Notes under the pieces: generated by a model | Databases searched by the model: none | The model's input: the letters and a program-made list of their open reading frames with translations, nothing else | What the model was told of the DNA's origin: nothing | Position numbers and translations under genes: made by a program | Shown: positions 16,283 through 24,756 of the stretch, one piece after another | Numbering within the stretch: the stretch's first letter is position 1 | Layout: every line of letters begins with the position of its first letter | Assembly (NCBI RefSeq): GCF_018919395.1 | Contig: NZ_JAHLME010000003.1 | Span: forward strand, 186,001 to 250,000 | Direction: 5' to 3' | Source of the DNA: Geomonas azotofigens | Lineage (GTDB): Bacteria; Desulfobacterota; Desulfuromonadia; Geobacterales; Geobacteraceae | DNA: 64,000 nucleotides

Positions 16283-17574
16283 AGTGGCGCCAGTTTCCCA
16301 ATCAACTCCCCGCCGCGGGTCCCGGTGATGAGCACGGCGACCTCCTGGTTGACCAGCCCCTCGCACTCCTCGATGAGCACCGGAAGGTAGTTCCTGGATA
16401 ACCCCTTGCGTCCACCCTCGTCCTTTTGCACCAGCACCTGCAGTTCCCGTCCGACGAAACGCGCCGCGTATTCAGCCTTTTTCTTTTCCGACAGGGTCCG
16501 AAGCGCCTCGGCGCGCTCCTTGATCACCCGCGGCTGGACCTGCGCAGCCATGGTCGCCGCCGGGGTGCCGGGGCGCTGCGAGAAGGGGAAAACGTGCAGG
16601 TACGCCAGGGGGAGCGACCCGATGAAGGAAAGCGTCTCCTGGAACTCCTCCTCGGTTTCACCGGGGAAGCCGGCGATGACATCGGAGCCGATGCTGACGT
16701 CGGGCATGGCCGCGGCCAGCGCCTCCACCACGCGGCGGAACAGGGCGGTGTCATAGCCGCGGTTCATGCGGGCCAGTACGCCGTCGGAGCCGCTTTGCAG
16801 CGGCAGGTGCAGGTGAGGGCAGACCATCTTGGAACCGGCCATGAAGTCGATCATCTCGGCCGGCACCTCGGTCGGTTCCACCGACCCGATACGCAGCCGT
16901 CGCACCACCCCCTGGCGCTCCGCCAGGCGCATCAGGCCGAGGAGGTCCGTGGGGGGCTCGAGGTCGAGGCCGTAGGCGCCCAGGTGGATGCCCGTCAGCA
17001 CGATCTCCTGGAAGCCCTTGGCGGTGAAGGCCGCCATACCGTCCAGCGCCTCCTGCGGCGCGACGCTCCTGCTGGCTCCCCGGGCGTAGGGGACGATGCA
17101 GTAGGCGCAACGCGCGTCGCAGCCGTTTTGCACCTGGAGGAAGGCGCGGGTGTGTTCCGCAAAGCTTTCCAGTTGTGTTCTCTCTCCCGAGCGCTGCCGC
17201 GAAATGTCGCTCACCACCGCCTGGGGTACATCGCCCAGCCCCTTGATGAAGCCGACGATGTCCTTCTTCTCGCTGTTGCCGAGGATAAGGTTGACCCCCG
17301 GCAGTTTCAGCAGTTCGTCTCCCGCCATCTGTGCGTAGCAGCCGGTGATCACCACGCGCGCCTCGGGGTTCATGCGGGTGGCGCGCCGGATCAGGCGGCG
17401 GGACTCGGCATCGGTCTTGGCCGTGACGGTACAGCTGTTGATGACGTAGATGTCCGCGCTTTCGGAGAAGGGGACGAAGCTGTAGCCGTCGCGCTCGAGC
17501 GCTTCGGTCATGGCGGCGGATTCGAACTGGTTGATCTTGCAGCCGAGGGTGGTAATCGCGATTCTTTTGCTCAT
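16279..17574 (-). CDS. mtaB: tRNA N6-threonylcarbamoyladenosine(37) C2-methylthiotransferase
   Basis: The 431-residue radical-SAM methylthiotransferase has an N-terminal UPF0004 domain (TLGCKINQFESA, then SCTVT and TGCYAQ giving three cluster cysteines), the radical-SAM CxxxCxxC in CDARCAYCIVPYARG near residue 150, and a C-terminal TRAM-like domain. It converts t6A37 to ms2t6A37 in tRNA decoding ANN codons. Its sequence fits MtaB (YqeV-like) better than MiaB or RimO because of the KINQFES motif. It is a separate unit convergent with the upstream kinase; a palindromic repeat (17589-17797) lies before its start. The nearby miaA also modifies A37 of tRNA, but it is a separate gene two loci away. 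Confidence 0.95.
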   Translation of the reverse strand: MSKRIAITTLGCKINQFESAAMTEALERDGYSFVPFSESADIYVINSCTVTAKTDAESRRLIRRATRMNPEARVVITGCYAQMAGDELLKLPGVNLILGNSEKKDIVGFIKGLGDVPQAVVSDISRQRSGERTQLESFAEHTRAFLQVQNGCDARCAYCIVPYARGASRSVAPQEALDGMAAFTAKGFQEIVLTGIHLGAYGLDLEPPTDLLGLMRLAERQGVVRRLRIGSVEPTEVPAEMIDFMAGSKMVCPHLHLPLQSGSDGVLARMNRGYDTALFRRVVEALAAAMPDVSIGSDVIAGFPGETEEEFQETLSFIGSLPLAYLHVFPFSQRPGTPAATMAAQVQPRVIKERAEALRTLSEKKKAEYAARFVGRELQVLVQKDEGGRKGLSRNYLPVLIEECEGLVNQEVAVLITGTRGGELIGKLAPL

Positions 17575-17588
17575 AAAAACCTAAAATA

Positions 17589-17797
17589 AACAGGGATAAA
17601 GGGGATGAAGGGGATAAGAAAACCTTTAACGCCAAGACGCCAAGGCGCAGGGACGCTAAGAAAAGGCATGTTGGGGAACAACAAAATCATAAGCCTTAAA
17701 GAATGAGGTTTCCTTGCGCCTTGGCGGCTCCGCGTCTTTGCGTTAAAGCTTTTGATCTTCTCCGGGTTTTATCCCTTTTATCCCCTTCATCCCTGTT
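17589..17797. repeat. Intergenic palindromic repeat, copy 3 (nested arms)
   Basis: The outer arms AACAGGGATAAAGGGGATGA and ...TATCCCCTTCATCCCTGTT are inverse copies. Inside them a second inverted pair, CTTTAACGCCAAGACGCC and GGCTCCGCGTCTTTGCGTTA, carries the CGCAAAG-type motif on both arms. At 209 bp it is the most symmetrical copy and fills the space between mtaB and cysE. Confidence 0.88.
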
Positions 17798-17801
17798 GGT
17801 G

Positions 17802-18470
17802 TTAGCCGATTTTCTTCTTGAGCGCCTCGTGCTCTGCGGCGAGCGCATTGTACTTCCTCTCCAGTTCACGGATCTGGTCGAACAGACAGGAGATCGCCTT
17901 GGCCTCGGGGTCGGGCATCTTGCCGTGCTCGAGGTCCGGACGGTCCAGCGGCTTCTCGGTCGCCATCACCACGCGTCCCGGTATGCCGACGACGGTCGAG
18001 TTGGGGGGGACTTCCTTGACCACGACCGAGTTGGAGCCGACCTTGCTGTCCTTGCCCACGGTGAAGGGGCCGAGGATCTTGGCGCCGGAGCCGATCACCA
18101 CGTTGTCCATCAGGGTGGGGTGGCGTTTCACCTTCTCCCAGCTCACGCCGCCGAGGGTTACCCCGTGGTAGAGGGTGACGTTGTCGCCGATCTCGGCGGT
18201 CTCGCCGATGACCACTCCCATGCCGTGATCGATGAAGAACCCCTTGCCGATGGTGGCGCCGGGGTGGATCTCGATGCCGGTCATGAAACGGCCGATGTGG
18301 GAGGTGAACCTGCCCAGGAAATAGAACTTGTGCTTCCAGAGCCAGTGCGCGACACGGTGGAACCAGAGCGCGTGCAGGCCGGGATAACAGAAGATCACCT
18401 CCAGCACGCTTCTTGCCGCCGGATCCCTGTCAAACACCGCCTTAATGTCCGATTTGAGTCTTGCAAACAT
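17802..18470 (-). CDS. cysE: Serine O-acetyltransferase
   Basis: The 222-residue left-handed beta-helix acetyltransferase has the start [19 protein letters not shown], typical of the short EpsC/CysE form. The hexapeptide coil includes [20 protein letters not shown] (catalytic His and Asp) and later [13 protein letters not shown]. It makes O-acetyl-L-serine from serine and acetyl-CoA, the first step of cysteine synthesis. The C-terminal tail is an acidic coiled segment ([20 protein letters not shown]), longer than the short EpsC tail, where cysteine feedback and cysteine-synthase docking normally occur. GGAGGG lies before the start. No cysK is adjacent; both flanks are palindromic repeats. Confidence 0.94.
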   Translation of the reverse strand: MFARLKSDIKAVFDRDPAARSVLEVIFCYPGLHALWFHRVAHWLWKHKFYFLGRFTSHIGRFMTGIEIHPGATIGKGFFIDHGMGVVIGETAEIGDNVTLYHGVTLGGVSWEKVKRHPTLMDNVVIGSGAKILGPFTVGKDSKVGSNSVVVKEVPPNSTVVGIPGRVVMATEKPLDRPDLEHGKMPDPEAKAISCLFDQIRELERKYNALAAEHEALKKKIG

Positions 18471-18580
18471 CGGTACCCTCCCTGGCTCTCAGTGCGTTAA
18501 CGAAACAAGCACCATCTGCTTCGCCTTTTTTTTCGTAACATACCACACTGATTACGTCAATAATTAACTGCCGCGATCGT

Positions 18581-18803
18581 CTCACGCCCGTTCGCTACGC
18601 TCGCTCAAGACGCAAAGGCGCAAAGGAAACCTAAGCAAAGGCATTTAACAGGGATAAAAGGGATCAAAGGGATAACCCCTGAAACCAAAAGATCTTGGGT
18701 TAAGACCCAAACGTCTGTTGGTCTTGCCTGGCTTCGCGCCTTTGCGTCTTCGCGTGAGAAGGGTTTTACGCCTCTATCCCTTTCATCCCTTTTATCCCTG
18801 TTT
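18581..18803. repeat. Intergenic palindromic repeat, copy 4 (blocks rearranged)
   Basis: It contains both building blocks of the family, but in the left arm their order is swapped. AAGACGCAAAGGCGCAAAGG (18607-18626) comes first, then AACAGGGATAAAAGGGATCA (18647 onward). The right arm has GCGCCTTTGCGTCTTCGCG, then ATCCCTTTTATCCCTG ending at 18803. A small central hairpin TTGGGT/ACCCAA lies near 18695-18710. It occupies most of the 321-base gap between cysE and miaA; the rest (18471-18580) shows no gene. Confidence 0.85.
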
Positions 18804-19730
18804 GAACGATAGGCCTTTGCTGTTGAGCAGCTCCAGCGACTCGGCCAGCGGATCTCCTGCCCCCTCGACCCAATGGATCACCGTGCCGTGGCTCTGCATC
18901 CGCCTGAACCAGTTCTCCTGCTTCTTGGCGAAGTCGTGGATGGCGGCGTTGAGCTTCTGGAACATGTCGTTTCTGGTGATCTCACCCTTCAGATAACGCG
19001 CCACATAACGGTACTCAAGACCGTAGAACTCGAACTTGTCCCAACCGGTGCCGGCTTCATGCAGCCGCCGCACCTCCTCGATCATGCCGGCCTCGAGCCG
19101 CTCCTTGAGCCTCAGGGTGATCCGCTCCCTGAGCTGCCCGCGCTCCCACCGGATGCCGATGGTGAAGGGGGTGATCGCCGGCCACGGCTCCTTAGTGCCC
19201 CCCTGGTACTCCGCTATCTCTATGGCACGCAGCAGACGGCTGCGCTCGGTGAGGTCGGTGTTGTTGTGCAGCCTGGGATTGGCGCGGACGAGCCGGTCGG
19301 CGAGTTCCGTCATGGAGAGGGGGGCGAGTTCACGCCTCAGCGCGGGATCCTCGGGGACCTCCACGAGACGGTAGCCGCGCAGCACGCAGTCGAGGTACAT
19401 GCCGCTGCCGCCGACCAGGACCGGCAGCAGACGGCGGCTGGAGATGTCGGCGAAACAGTCGAGGAAAAGGCGTTGGAACTGGAACAGGTTGAATTCGTGG
19501 CCGGGAGGGGCCACATCGATGAGGTGGTAGGGGACCCCTTGGTACTCGTGCAGGTCCTTGCCGGTGCCGATGTCCATGCCGCGGTACACCTGGCGGGAAT
19601 CGGCGGAGATGATCTCGCCCCGCAACCTCTGGGAAAGCTGCACCCCGAGGCGGGTCTTTCCGGAGGCGGTCGCCCCGAGTATCACCAGCAGGTTCGGGGT
19701 GCCGGGCGTATCGCCGCCCGTGCCGATCAA
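18792..19730 (-). CDS. miaA: tRNA dimethylallyltransferase
   Basis: The 312-residue P-loop enzyme has GATASGKTRL near residue 20, the substrate motif ISADSRQVYRGMDIGTGK, and a FEFYGLEYRY region near the C-terminus. It transfers the dimethylallyl group to A37 of tRNAs reading UNN codons, the i6A precursor of ms2i6A. Length and motifs are standard. The start overlaps the stop of ctpA by four bases, so both are probably cotranscribed. The 3' end runs into palindromic repeat copy 4. The product is cytosolic. Confidence 0.95.
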   Translation of the reverse strand: MIGTGGDTPGTPNLLVILGATASGKTRLGVQLSQRLRGEIISADSRQVYRGMDIGTGKDLHEYQGVPYHLIDVAPPGHEFNLFQFQRLFLDCFADISSRRLLPVLVGGSGMYLDCVLRGYRLVEVPEDPALRRELAPLSMTELADRLVRANPRLHNNTDLTERSRLLRAIEIAEYQGGTKEPWPAITPFTIGIRWERGQLRERITLRLKERLEAGMIEEVRRLHEAGTGWDKFEFYGLEYRYVARYLKGEITRNDMFQKLNAAIHDFAKKQENWFRRMQSHGTVIHWVEGAGDPLAESLELLNSKGLSFKQG

Positions 19731-21088
19731 CGGAGCAGTCCCTTCTTCAGGACGTTGACTCCCTTGAGCAGTTCCAGGGCGCGGGCGAGCTGGTTGTCCT
19801 TTTGCAACAGTTCTGCCTCGCTCAATTCCTTGCCGGCGCCGTTCACGCGGGGCAAAAGGACCGGGTGCGCGGGTTTGGCCGGTGCGGGCGGCTTGGTCTC
19901 CGGCACCTCCTGCATGTGCCCGTCGAGGTCCTGCTCGCGGAGTTCCGGGTCCTTTTCCTTCTTCCCCGCCGCCGGTTTCGCGGCGAACTCCACCACGATG
20001 TCGGGGGTGATCCCCTTGGCCTGGATGGAGCGCCCGCTCGGGGTGTAGTAACGGGCGGTGGTGAGCTTGAGGCCATCGCCGTTGTTGAGGGACATGACGG
20101 ACTGCACGCTCCCCTTGCCGAAGCTCTGGGTACCCATGATCACGGCACGCTTGTGGTCCTGCAGCGCGCCCGCCACGATCTCGGATGCGGAGGCGGAGCC
20201 GCCGTTGATCAACACCACCATGGGGTACTTGGGCTCCTTCTCGCCGATGGTCGCGGTCAGGGTCTGCACGGAGGCCGCGTCGCGCCCCTTGGTGGTGACG
20301 ATGTCGCCGTTGGTGAGCCCTTCGCCGATGAAGCGGTCGGCGACACGGTAGGCCTGGTCCACCAGCCCGCCCGGGTTGTAGCGCAGGTCAAGCACCAGCC
20401 CGGAGAGGGGGGCGCCGTTGTCGGCCGCCAGCGTCTTCAACGCCTTCTCGAAATCCTCGCCGGTCCGTTCCTGGAACTCGGCGATGCGGACGTAGCCGTA
20501 GCCGGATTCCAAAAGACGGGCCTTGAGGCTCTTGGTCTTGATGATGGCGCGGGTCAGCCGGAAGCTGAGCGGTTTCGCCGCCCCCTCCCTGATGATGGTG
20601 AGGGTCACCTGGGTGCCGGGTGTGCCGCGCATCCTGCTCACGCACTCGTTGATGGGGAGATCCTTGGTGGGCTTGCCGTCGATCTGCGCGATGTGGTCGC
20701 CCGCCAGGATGCCGGCGCGAAAGGCCGGGGTGTCCTCGATGGGGGCGTTCACCATCAGCTTGCCGTTACGCATGTCCAGTTCGATCCCGACGCCGCCGAA
20801 GGCGCCGGCCATGTGCACCTTCATCTCGGAGTACTCGGTGACCGGAAGGTAGAGGCTGTGCGGGTCGAGCGCGGCCAGCATGCCGTTGATGGCGCCGGTC
20901 ATGAGCTTTTTGTCGTCCACCTTGTCGACGTAGCTCTCCTTGACGATGTCGACCACCTCTTTGAACATGGAGATGTACTCCGCCTCGCTCCTGCGGGCGC
21001 GCTCCTCCTTGTCCAGAAGGGGCGCGAGGAAAAAGATACTGGCGAGGACGGCGGCAAGGGCCGTTATGGCGAACGTTTTTTTCAACAT
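19727..21088 (-). CDS. ctpA: C-terminal processing protease (S41 family, PDZ domain)
   Basis: The 453-residue protein has an N-terminal signal/anchor helix (residues 2-23). The PDZ domain reads GAFGGVGIELDMRNGKLMV ... AGILAGDHIAQIDG. The S41 core holds DLRYNPGGLVDQA, then the serine motif GGSASASEIVAGALQDH and lysine in GTQSFGKGSVQ, the Ser-Lys dyad. A Lys/Glu/Pro-rich tail follows (about 375-420). CtpA-type enzymes cleave periplasmic or membrane proteins near their C-termini. ATG 21088 gives a normal signal peptide; the 26-codon upstream extension to 21166 does not look coding. It is first in an operon with miaA and divergent from the DUF502 gene. Confidence 0.94.
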   Translation of the reverse strand: MLKKTFAITALAAVLASIFFLAPLLDKEERARRSEAEYISMFKEVVDIVKESYVDKVDDKKLMTGAINGMLAALDPHSLYLPVTEYSEMKVHMAGAFGGVGIELDMRNGKLMVNAPIEDTPAFRAGILAGDHIAQIDGKPTKDLPINECVSRMRGTPGTQVTLTIIREGAAKPLSFRLTRAIIKTKSLKARLLESGYGYVRIAEFQERTGEDFEKALKTLAADNGAPLSGLVLDLRYNPGGLVDQAYRVADRFIGEGLTNGDIVTTKGRDAASVQTLTATIGEKEPKYPMVVLINGGSASASEIVAGALQDHKRAVIMGTQSFGKGSVQSVMSLNNGDGLKLTTARYYTPSGRSIQAKGITPDIVVEFAAKPAAGKKEKDPELREQDLDGHMQEVPETKPPAPAKPAHPVLLPRVNGAGKELSEAELLQKDNQLARALELLKGVNVLKKGLLR

Positions 21089-21224
21089 CGGGGGAGCCTT
21101 TGACGTGGAACCTGGGGGATAAAGCCGCGAACGTGTTACTGTAGTTTTTGCGCGTGTCGTTGTCAACTGCTATTGCCCCACCTTCGTCCCTGAAGGGGCC
21201 ACGTCCGTATTCGTTTCCAGAACC

Positions 21225-21262
21225 CAAAACCGTTGACACTTCTACCGGTTTTGTTGCATAAC
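21225..21262 (+). promoter_or_regulatory. Candidate promoter with a flanking inverted repeat upstream of the DUF502 gene
   Basis: TTGACA at 21233-21238 and CATAAC at 21257-21262 (spacing 18) resemble a sigma-70 promoter. The perfect 8-bp inverted pair CAAAACCG (21225-21232) and CGGTTTTG (21246-21253) brackets the -35 element and could be an operator. Confidence 0.5.
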
Positions 21263-21290
21263 CCAGACGAAGTCCATAACGGAGGCGCAC

Positions 21291-21881
21291 GTGGAGAAAC
21301 TGGTCAAACATTTCAAGGGGAAATTCATCACTGGGCTGTTCGTGGTGGTCCCCCTGGGCATCACCATATTCATCCTGAAGTTCCTGTTCAACTTCGCGGA
21401 CGGCATCCTGGGGAGCTACCTCGATTCGCTTTTGACCGCGCTCATCAGTGACCACATCTACATCCCCGGCCTGGGCATGCTGACCGGCGTCATCGTTATC
21501 TACCTCTCGGGTGTGCTGGCCACCAACGTGATGGGGACCAGGATGCTCAGGTGGTGGGATGACCTCTTCTCGCGCATCCCCCTGGTGAAGTCGATCTACA
21601 ACTCGAGCAAACAGCTGACCCAGGTGTTCAAGGAGGGAAAAACCTCCTACCGCAGGGCCGTCTTCGTCGAATGGCCGCGCAACGGGGTGCGCGCCGTGGG
21701 GTTCGTGACCGCCGAGGTCGAGCGCGACGGCGAGAAGCTGGTGGTGGTCTACGTCCCGACCATGCCCAACCCCACCTCGGGCTTCGCCCTGTTCTTCAGG
21801 GAATCCGAGGTCTACGACTGCGGCATGACTGTCGAGGATGCGGTGAAGTTCGTGGTTTCCGGCGGCGTGGTGGTGCACTAG
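21291..21881 (+). CDS. DUF502 family inner-membrane protein
   Basis: The 196-residue protein has two hydrophobic segments (about residues 13-38 and 55-78) followed by a soluble beta-rich part. The pattern FITGLFVVVPLGITIFIL ... RIPLVKSIYNSSKQL ... VYVPTMPNPTSGF is the DUF502 signature. The function is unknown; similar proteins are found in many proteobacteria and plants (COV-like). The start is GTG 21291, five bases after GGAGG; no ATG is suitable. It is followed nine bases later by the hydroxyacid dehydrogenase gene, suggesting cotranscription. Confidence 0.9.
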   Translation: MEKLVKHFKGKFITGLFVVVPLGITIFILKFLFNFADGILGSYLDSLLTALISDHIYIPGLGMLTGVIVIYLSGVLATNVMGTRMLRWWDDLFSRIPLVKSIYNSSKQLTQVFKEGKTSYRRAVFVEWPRNGVRAVGFVTAEVERDGEKLVVVYVPTMPNPTSGFALFFRESEVYDCGMTVEDAVKFVVSGGVVVH

Positions 21882-21890
21882 GGAGGTTTC

Positions 21891-22862
21891 GTGAAGATCG
21901 TGGTGCTGGATGGCTACACGCTGAACCCGGGGGACAACCCCTGGGACGAGGTCGCCGCTTTCGGGGAACTCGTGGTGCACGAGCGCACCCCCGATGACCT
22001 GGTGCTGGAACGCTGCCGCGGCGCGCGGATCGTGCTCACCAACAAGACACGGCTTTGCGCCGCCACCATCGCGCAGCTTCCCGACCTGCGGCTCATCTGC
22101 GTGCTGGCGACCGGCTACAACGTGGTCGATCTCGCCACGTCGGCGGAGCTCGGCATCCCGGTGGTCAACGTCCCCGAGTACGGCAGCGACTCGGTGGCGC
22201 AGCACGCCATTGCCCTGCTGTTGGAGCTCACGAACCGCGTGGCCCAGTATCACGCCGCGGTGCAGCGGGGGGAATGGTCGCGCTCCGCCGATTTCACGGT
22301 AATGGCGCAGCCGCTGACCGAACTCAAGGGGCGCTCCCTCGGTATCGTCGGTCTGGGTAGTATCGGCGCCCGGGTCGCCGCCGTCGCGCAGGCGCTCGGG
22401 ATGGAGATTCTCGCCTACAACCCGCGCCACCGGCCCGCGTCAGGAGATCTGGCGGTGCGGTGGCTGGAACTCGATGAGCTTTTCGCCCAGGCGGACGTGG
22501 TCAGCCTGCACTGCCCGCTCAACGCGGACAACGAGGGGATGGTGAACGCGGCACGGCTCGCCCTGATGCGGCCCCACGCCCTCCTCATCAACACCGCGCG
22601 GGGCGGGCTGGTCAACGAGCGGGACCTGGCGGACGCGCTCAACGGCGGCGTGATCGCCGGCGCCGCCGTCGATGTCGCGGCCCGCGAGCCGATCCCCGCG
22701 GACAGCCCGCTGCTGTCGGCCCAAAACTGCATCATCACCCCGCACATCGCCTGGGCCACCCTCGCGGCGCGGCGCCGCCTCATGGCGATCACCGCCGGCA
22801 ACATCGCCGCCTTCCTGGCGGGGACGCCGCGCAACGTGGTGAACGGGGTACCGGCGAGGTGA
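21891..22862 (+). CDS. D-2-hydroxyacid dehydrogenase (glycerate dehydrogenase-like)
   Basis: The 323-residue NAD-dependent enzyme has the nucleotide motif GLGSIGARVAAVAQALG near residue 150. Catalytic residues are visible: the Arg in INTARGGLVNE, the Glu in VAAREPIPADSPL and the His in ITPHIAW. It reduces 2-keto acids such as hydroxypyruvate or glyoxylate; the N-terminal VVLDGYTLNPGDNPWDE favours the glycerate dehydrogenase/HprA branch, though substrate remains inferred. The start is GTG 21891 after GGGAGG. It ends against the bidirectional terminator shared with phoR. Confidence 0.9.
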   Translation: MKIVVLDGYTLNPGDNPWDEVAAFGELVVHERTPDDLVLERCRGARIVLTNKTRLCAATIAQLPDLRLICVLATGYNVVDLATSAELGIPVVNVPEYGSDSVAQHAIALLLELTNRVAQYHAAVQRGEWSRSADFTVMAQPLTELKGRSLGIVGLGSIGARVAAVAQALGMEILAYNPRHRPASGDLAVRWLELDELFAQADVVSLHCPLNADNEGMVNAARLALMRPHALLINTARGGLVNERDLADALNGGVIAGAAVDVAAREPIPADSPLLSAQNCIITPHIAWATLAARRRLMAITAGNIAAFLAGTPRNVVNGVPAR

Positions 22863-22935
22863 CGTCCCGGGTGCCCCCGGTTCCGCGCCCCTAAGGGAGC
22901 GGGCAGGAAGAGGGGCGTTCCGCCAGACCGGACGC

Positions 22936-22976
22936 GAAAAAGCCGGGGGAGGGGGAGCGTCCGCCCGGCTTTTTTC
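22936..22976. terminator. Bidirectional rho-independent terminator
   Basis: CGAAAAAAGCCGGG-type stem pairing with CCCGGCTTTTTTCG, with A-runs on one side and T-runs on the other. It separates the plus-strand dehydrogenase gene and the minus-strand phoR. Confidence 0.88.
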
Positions 22977-22998
22977 GCGCCCAGTCGAAAGGCTGATG

Positions 22999-24756
22999 CT
23001 ATGCGTTGGCCCTGGGGAGGGTGAAGGAGAACACGGAACCTTGTCCGGGGGTGCTCTCCACGAAGACGCCGCCGCCATGTGCCTGGACGATGTGCTTGAC
23101 GATGGAAAGCCCCAAGCCGGTGCCGCCCCGCTCGCGGCTGCGCGCCTCGTCGACCCGGTAGAACCGCTCGAAAAGGCGGCCGAGGTCCTTGCCGGGGATG
23201 CCGATCCCCTGGTCCCGCACCGAAACCCGCACCATGTCTCCCTCGCCGGCCGCATCGACCCTGATTGTGCTGCCGGTGCCGCTGTACTTGATGGCGTTGT
23301 CCAGCAGGTTTATCAACACCTGGTCCAGCCGGCCACGGTCGGCCATGACGCTCGCCGCCCCGCCGTTGCCGACCCACTCCATGGCGATTCCCTTAGCCTC
23401 CGCGCGCTGCGCGACCAGCAGAAAGGCCTGCCGGACGGCATCCTCGATCAGCACGCTCTGCGGCTGCATGGCGAGCTCGCCCGACTCCAGCTCGGAGAGG
23501 GCGAGCAGGTCGCGTACCAGGCTGGAGAGGCGCTCGGCGTGGTTCTGGATGATGGCGAGGAAACGGTCCCGGCGCGCCGGATCGTCGGCCAGGTCGCCCG
23601 AGAGCAGCGTCTCCGCGTACCCCTTGATCACGGTGACCGGCGTCCTCAGCTCGTGGGAGACGTTGGCGACGAAATCGCGCCGGATCCGGTCCGCCCTCTT
23701 CATGGCGCTGATATCGTGGAAAACCGCCACCACGCCGCGCAGCTTCTCCCCCTCAAGCAAGGGGACCCAGTGCACCAGGGCGGCCCTGCCGTCGGGGAGG
23801 GTGAGCTCCTGGTGCTCCTCATGCCTGCCGGCGAGCACCTGCCGGCAGAAGGTGTGCAGGTCCGGGTGCCGCGTGATCTCCAGCAGCTGCTTGCCGATGA
23901 CCTGGTCGGTGGCGCCGAACATGTCGCGGAAGGCGGGGTTCACCAGGGTCACCACGGCGGCCGCGTCGGTGACCATGACCCCTTCGCCCATCCCCCCCAG
24001 GATGGCATCCAGGCGGTTCTTCTCCGTGGAAATCCGTTCCAGCTGCTGCTCGATCCGGGCCGCCATGTCGTTCATCACCTGCGCCAGTTCGCCCATCTCG
24101 TCCGAGCTGCGCACCGCGATCCTGGTGCCGTACTCGCCATGTCCGATGCGCGCGGCGCCGGCGCTGAGGGTCCTCAGGTTGCGCGAGTTGACGTTGGAAA
24201 GGATGTACGACAGTAATAGCGAAGCCGCCACCGCCACCGCCAGCGCCGCCGCCAGGGTGCGCTGCAGCTGCACCTTGGCCTGCTCGAGGCCGGAGAGCGG
24301 CAGGGCCAGGCGGATGACGCCGCCAGCGCCGAAGGAGGAGGCGACGTACATCATGTCGGTGTGGAGCGTCGCCGAGTAGCGGATGGCGCTCCCGGTACCG
24401 CTGCGCAGGGCCTGGCGCACCTCGGGGCGGTCGCCGTGGTTTTCCAGCCGCCCAAGTTGCGCAGGAGCGACCTCGGAATCGGCCACCACCTCGCCGTTTC
24501 GGGCGATGACGCTCACCCTGGCCCGGATCGCGCGCGACAGCGACCCCGTGACATCCGGCGCGTCCCGGCGCAGGTCGCGGATCTCCTTTGAGGCCATCAG
24601 GGAGGCGACCCGCGCCTCGTCCTCGAGGTGGCGCCTGGTTCCGGAGGTGATGGAGTCTTCCAGGTTGAGGGAAAGGTAGCAGTAGAGGCCCGCGCCAAGG
24701 AGGAGCACCAGGATGAGGTAGGAGGCCATCAGCTTCGAGCGGAAGGTGCTGGTCAT
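22999..24756 (-). CDS. phoR: PhoR-like membrane sensor histidine kinase
   Basis: The 585-residue protein has two transmembrane helices (about residues 8-28 and 160-185) around a periplasmic domain. HAMP follows (about 187-240), then PAS (DAILGGMGEGVMVTD onward). HisKA contains the phospho-His in FVANVSHELRTPVTVIKGY, and HATPase has N and G boxes (LLDNAIKYSG, DQGIGIPGKDL, GGTGLGLSIVKHIV). The domain order and adjacency to a PhoB-type regulator match PhoR, which responds to phosphate through the Pst transporter and PhoU. Its start overlaps the phoB stop by four bases. No pst or phoU gene is in the window, so the phosphate assignment rests on architecture. Confidence 0.88.
   Translation of the reverse strand: MTSTFRSKLMASYLILVLLLGAGLYCYLSLNLEDSITSGTRRHLEDEARVASLMASKEIRDLRRDAPDVTGSLSRAIRARVSVIARNGEVVADSEVAPAQLGRLENHGDRPEVRQALRSGTGSAIRYSATLHTDMMYVASSFGAGGVIRLALPLSGLEQAKVQLQRTLAAALAVAVAASLLLSYILSNVNSRNLRTLSAGAARIGHGEYGTRIAVRSSDEMGELAQVMNDMAARIEQQLERISTEKNRLDAILGGMGEGVMVTDAAAVVTLVNPAFRDMFGATDQVIGKQLLEITRHPDLHTFCRQVLAGRHEEHQELTLPDGRAALVHWVPLLEGEKLRGVVAVFHDISAMKRADRIRRDFVANVSHELRTPVTVIKGYAETLLSGDLADDPARRDRFLAIIQNHAERLSSLVRDLLALSELESGELAMQPQSVLIEDAVRQAFLLVAQRAEAKGIAMEWVGNGGAASVMADRGRLDQVLINLLDNAIKYSGTGSTIRVDAAGEGDMVRVSVRDQGIGIPGKDLGRLFERFYRVDEARSRERGGTGLGLSIVKHIVQAHGGGVFVESTPGQGSVFSFTLPRANA

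Noticed and set aside
13400-18760. ACGCAAAGCC-like pieces in the repeats suggested a c-di-GMP-I riboswitch at first.
   Set aside because: The required paired P1/P2 helices and the GGUAGC-type receptor are absent; the pieces belong to the palindromic repeat family.
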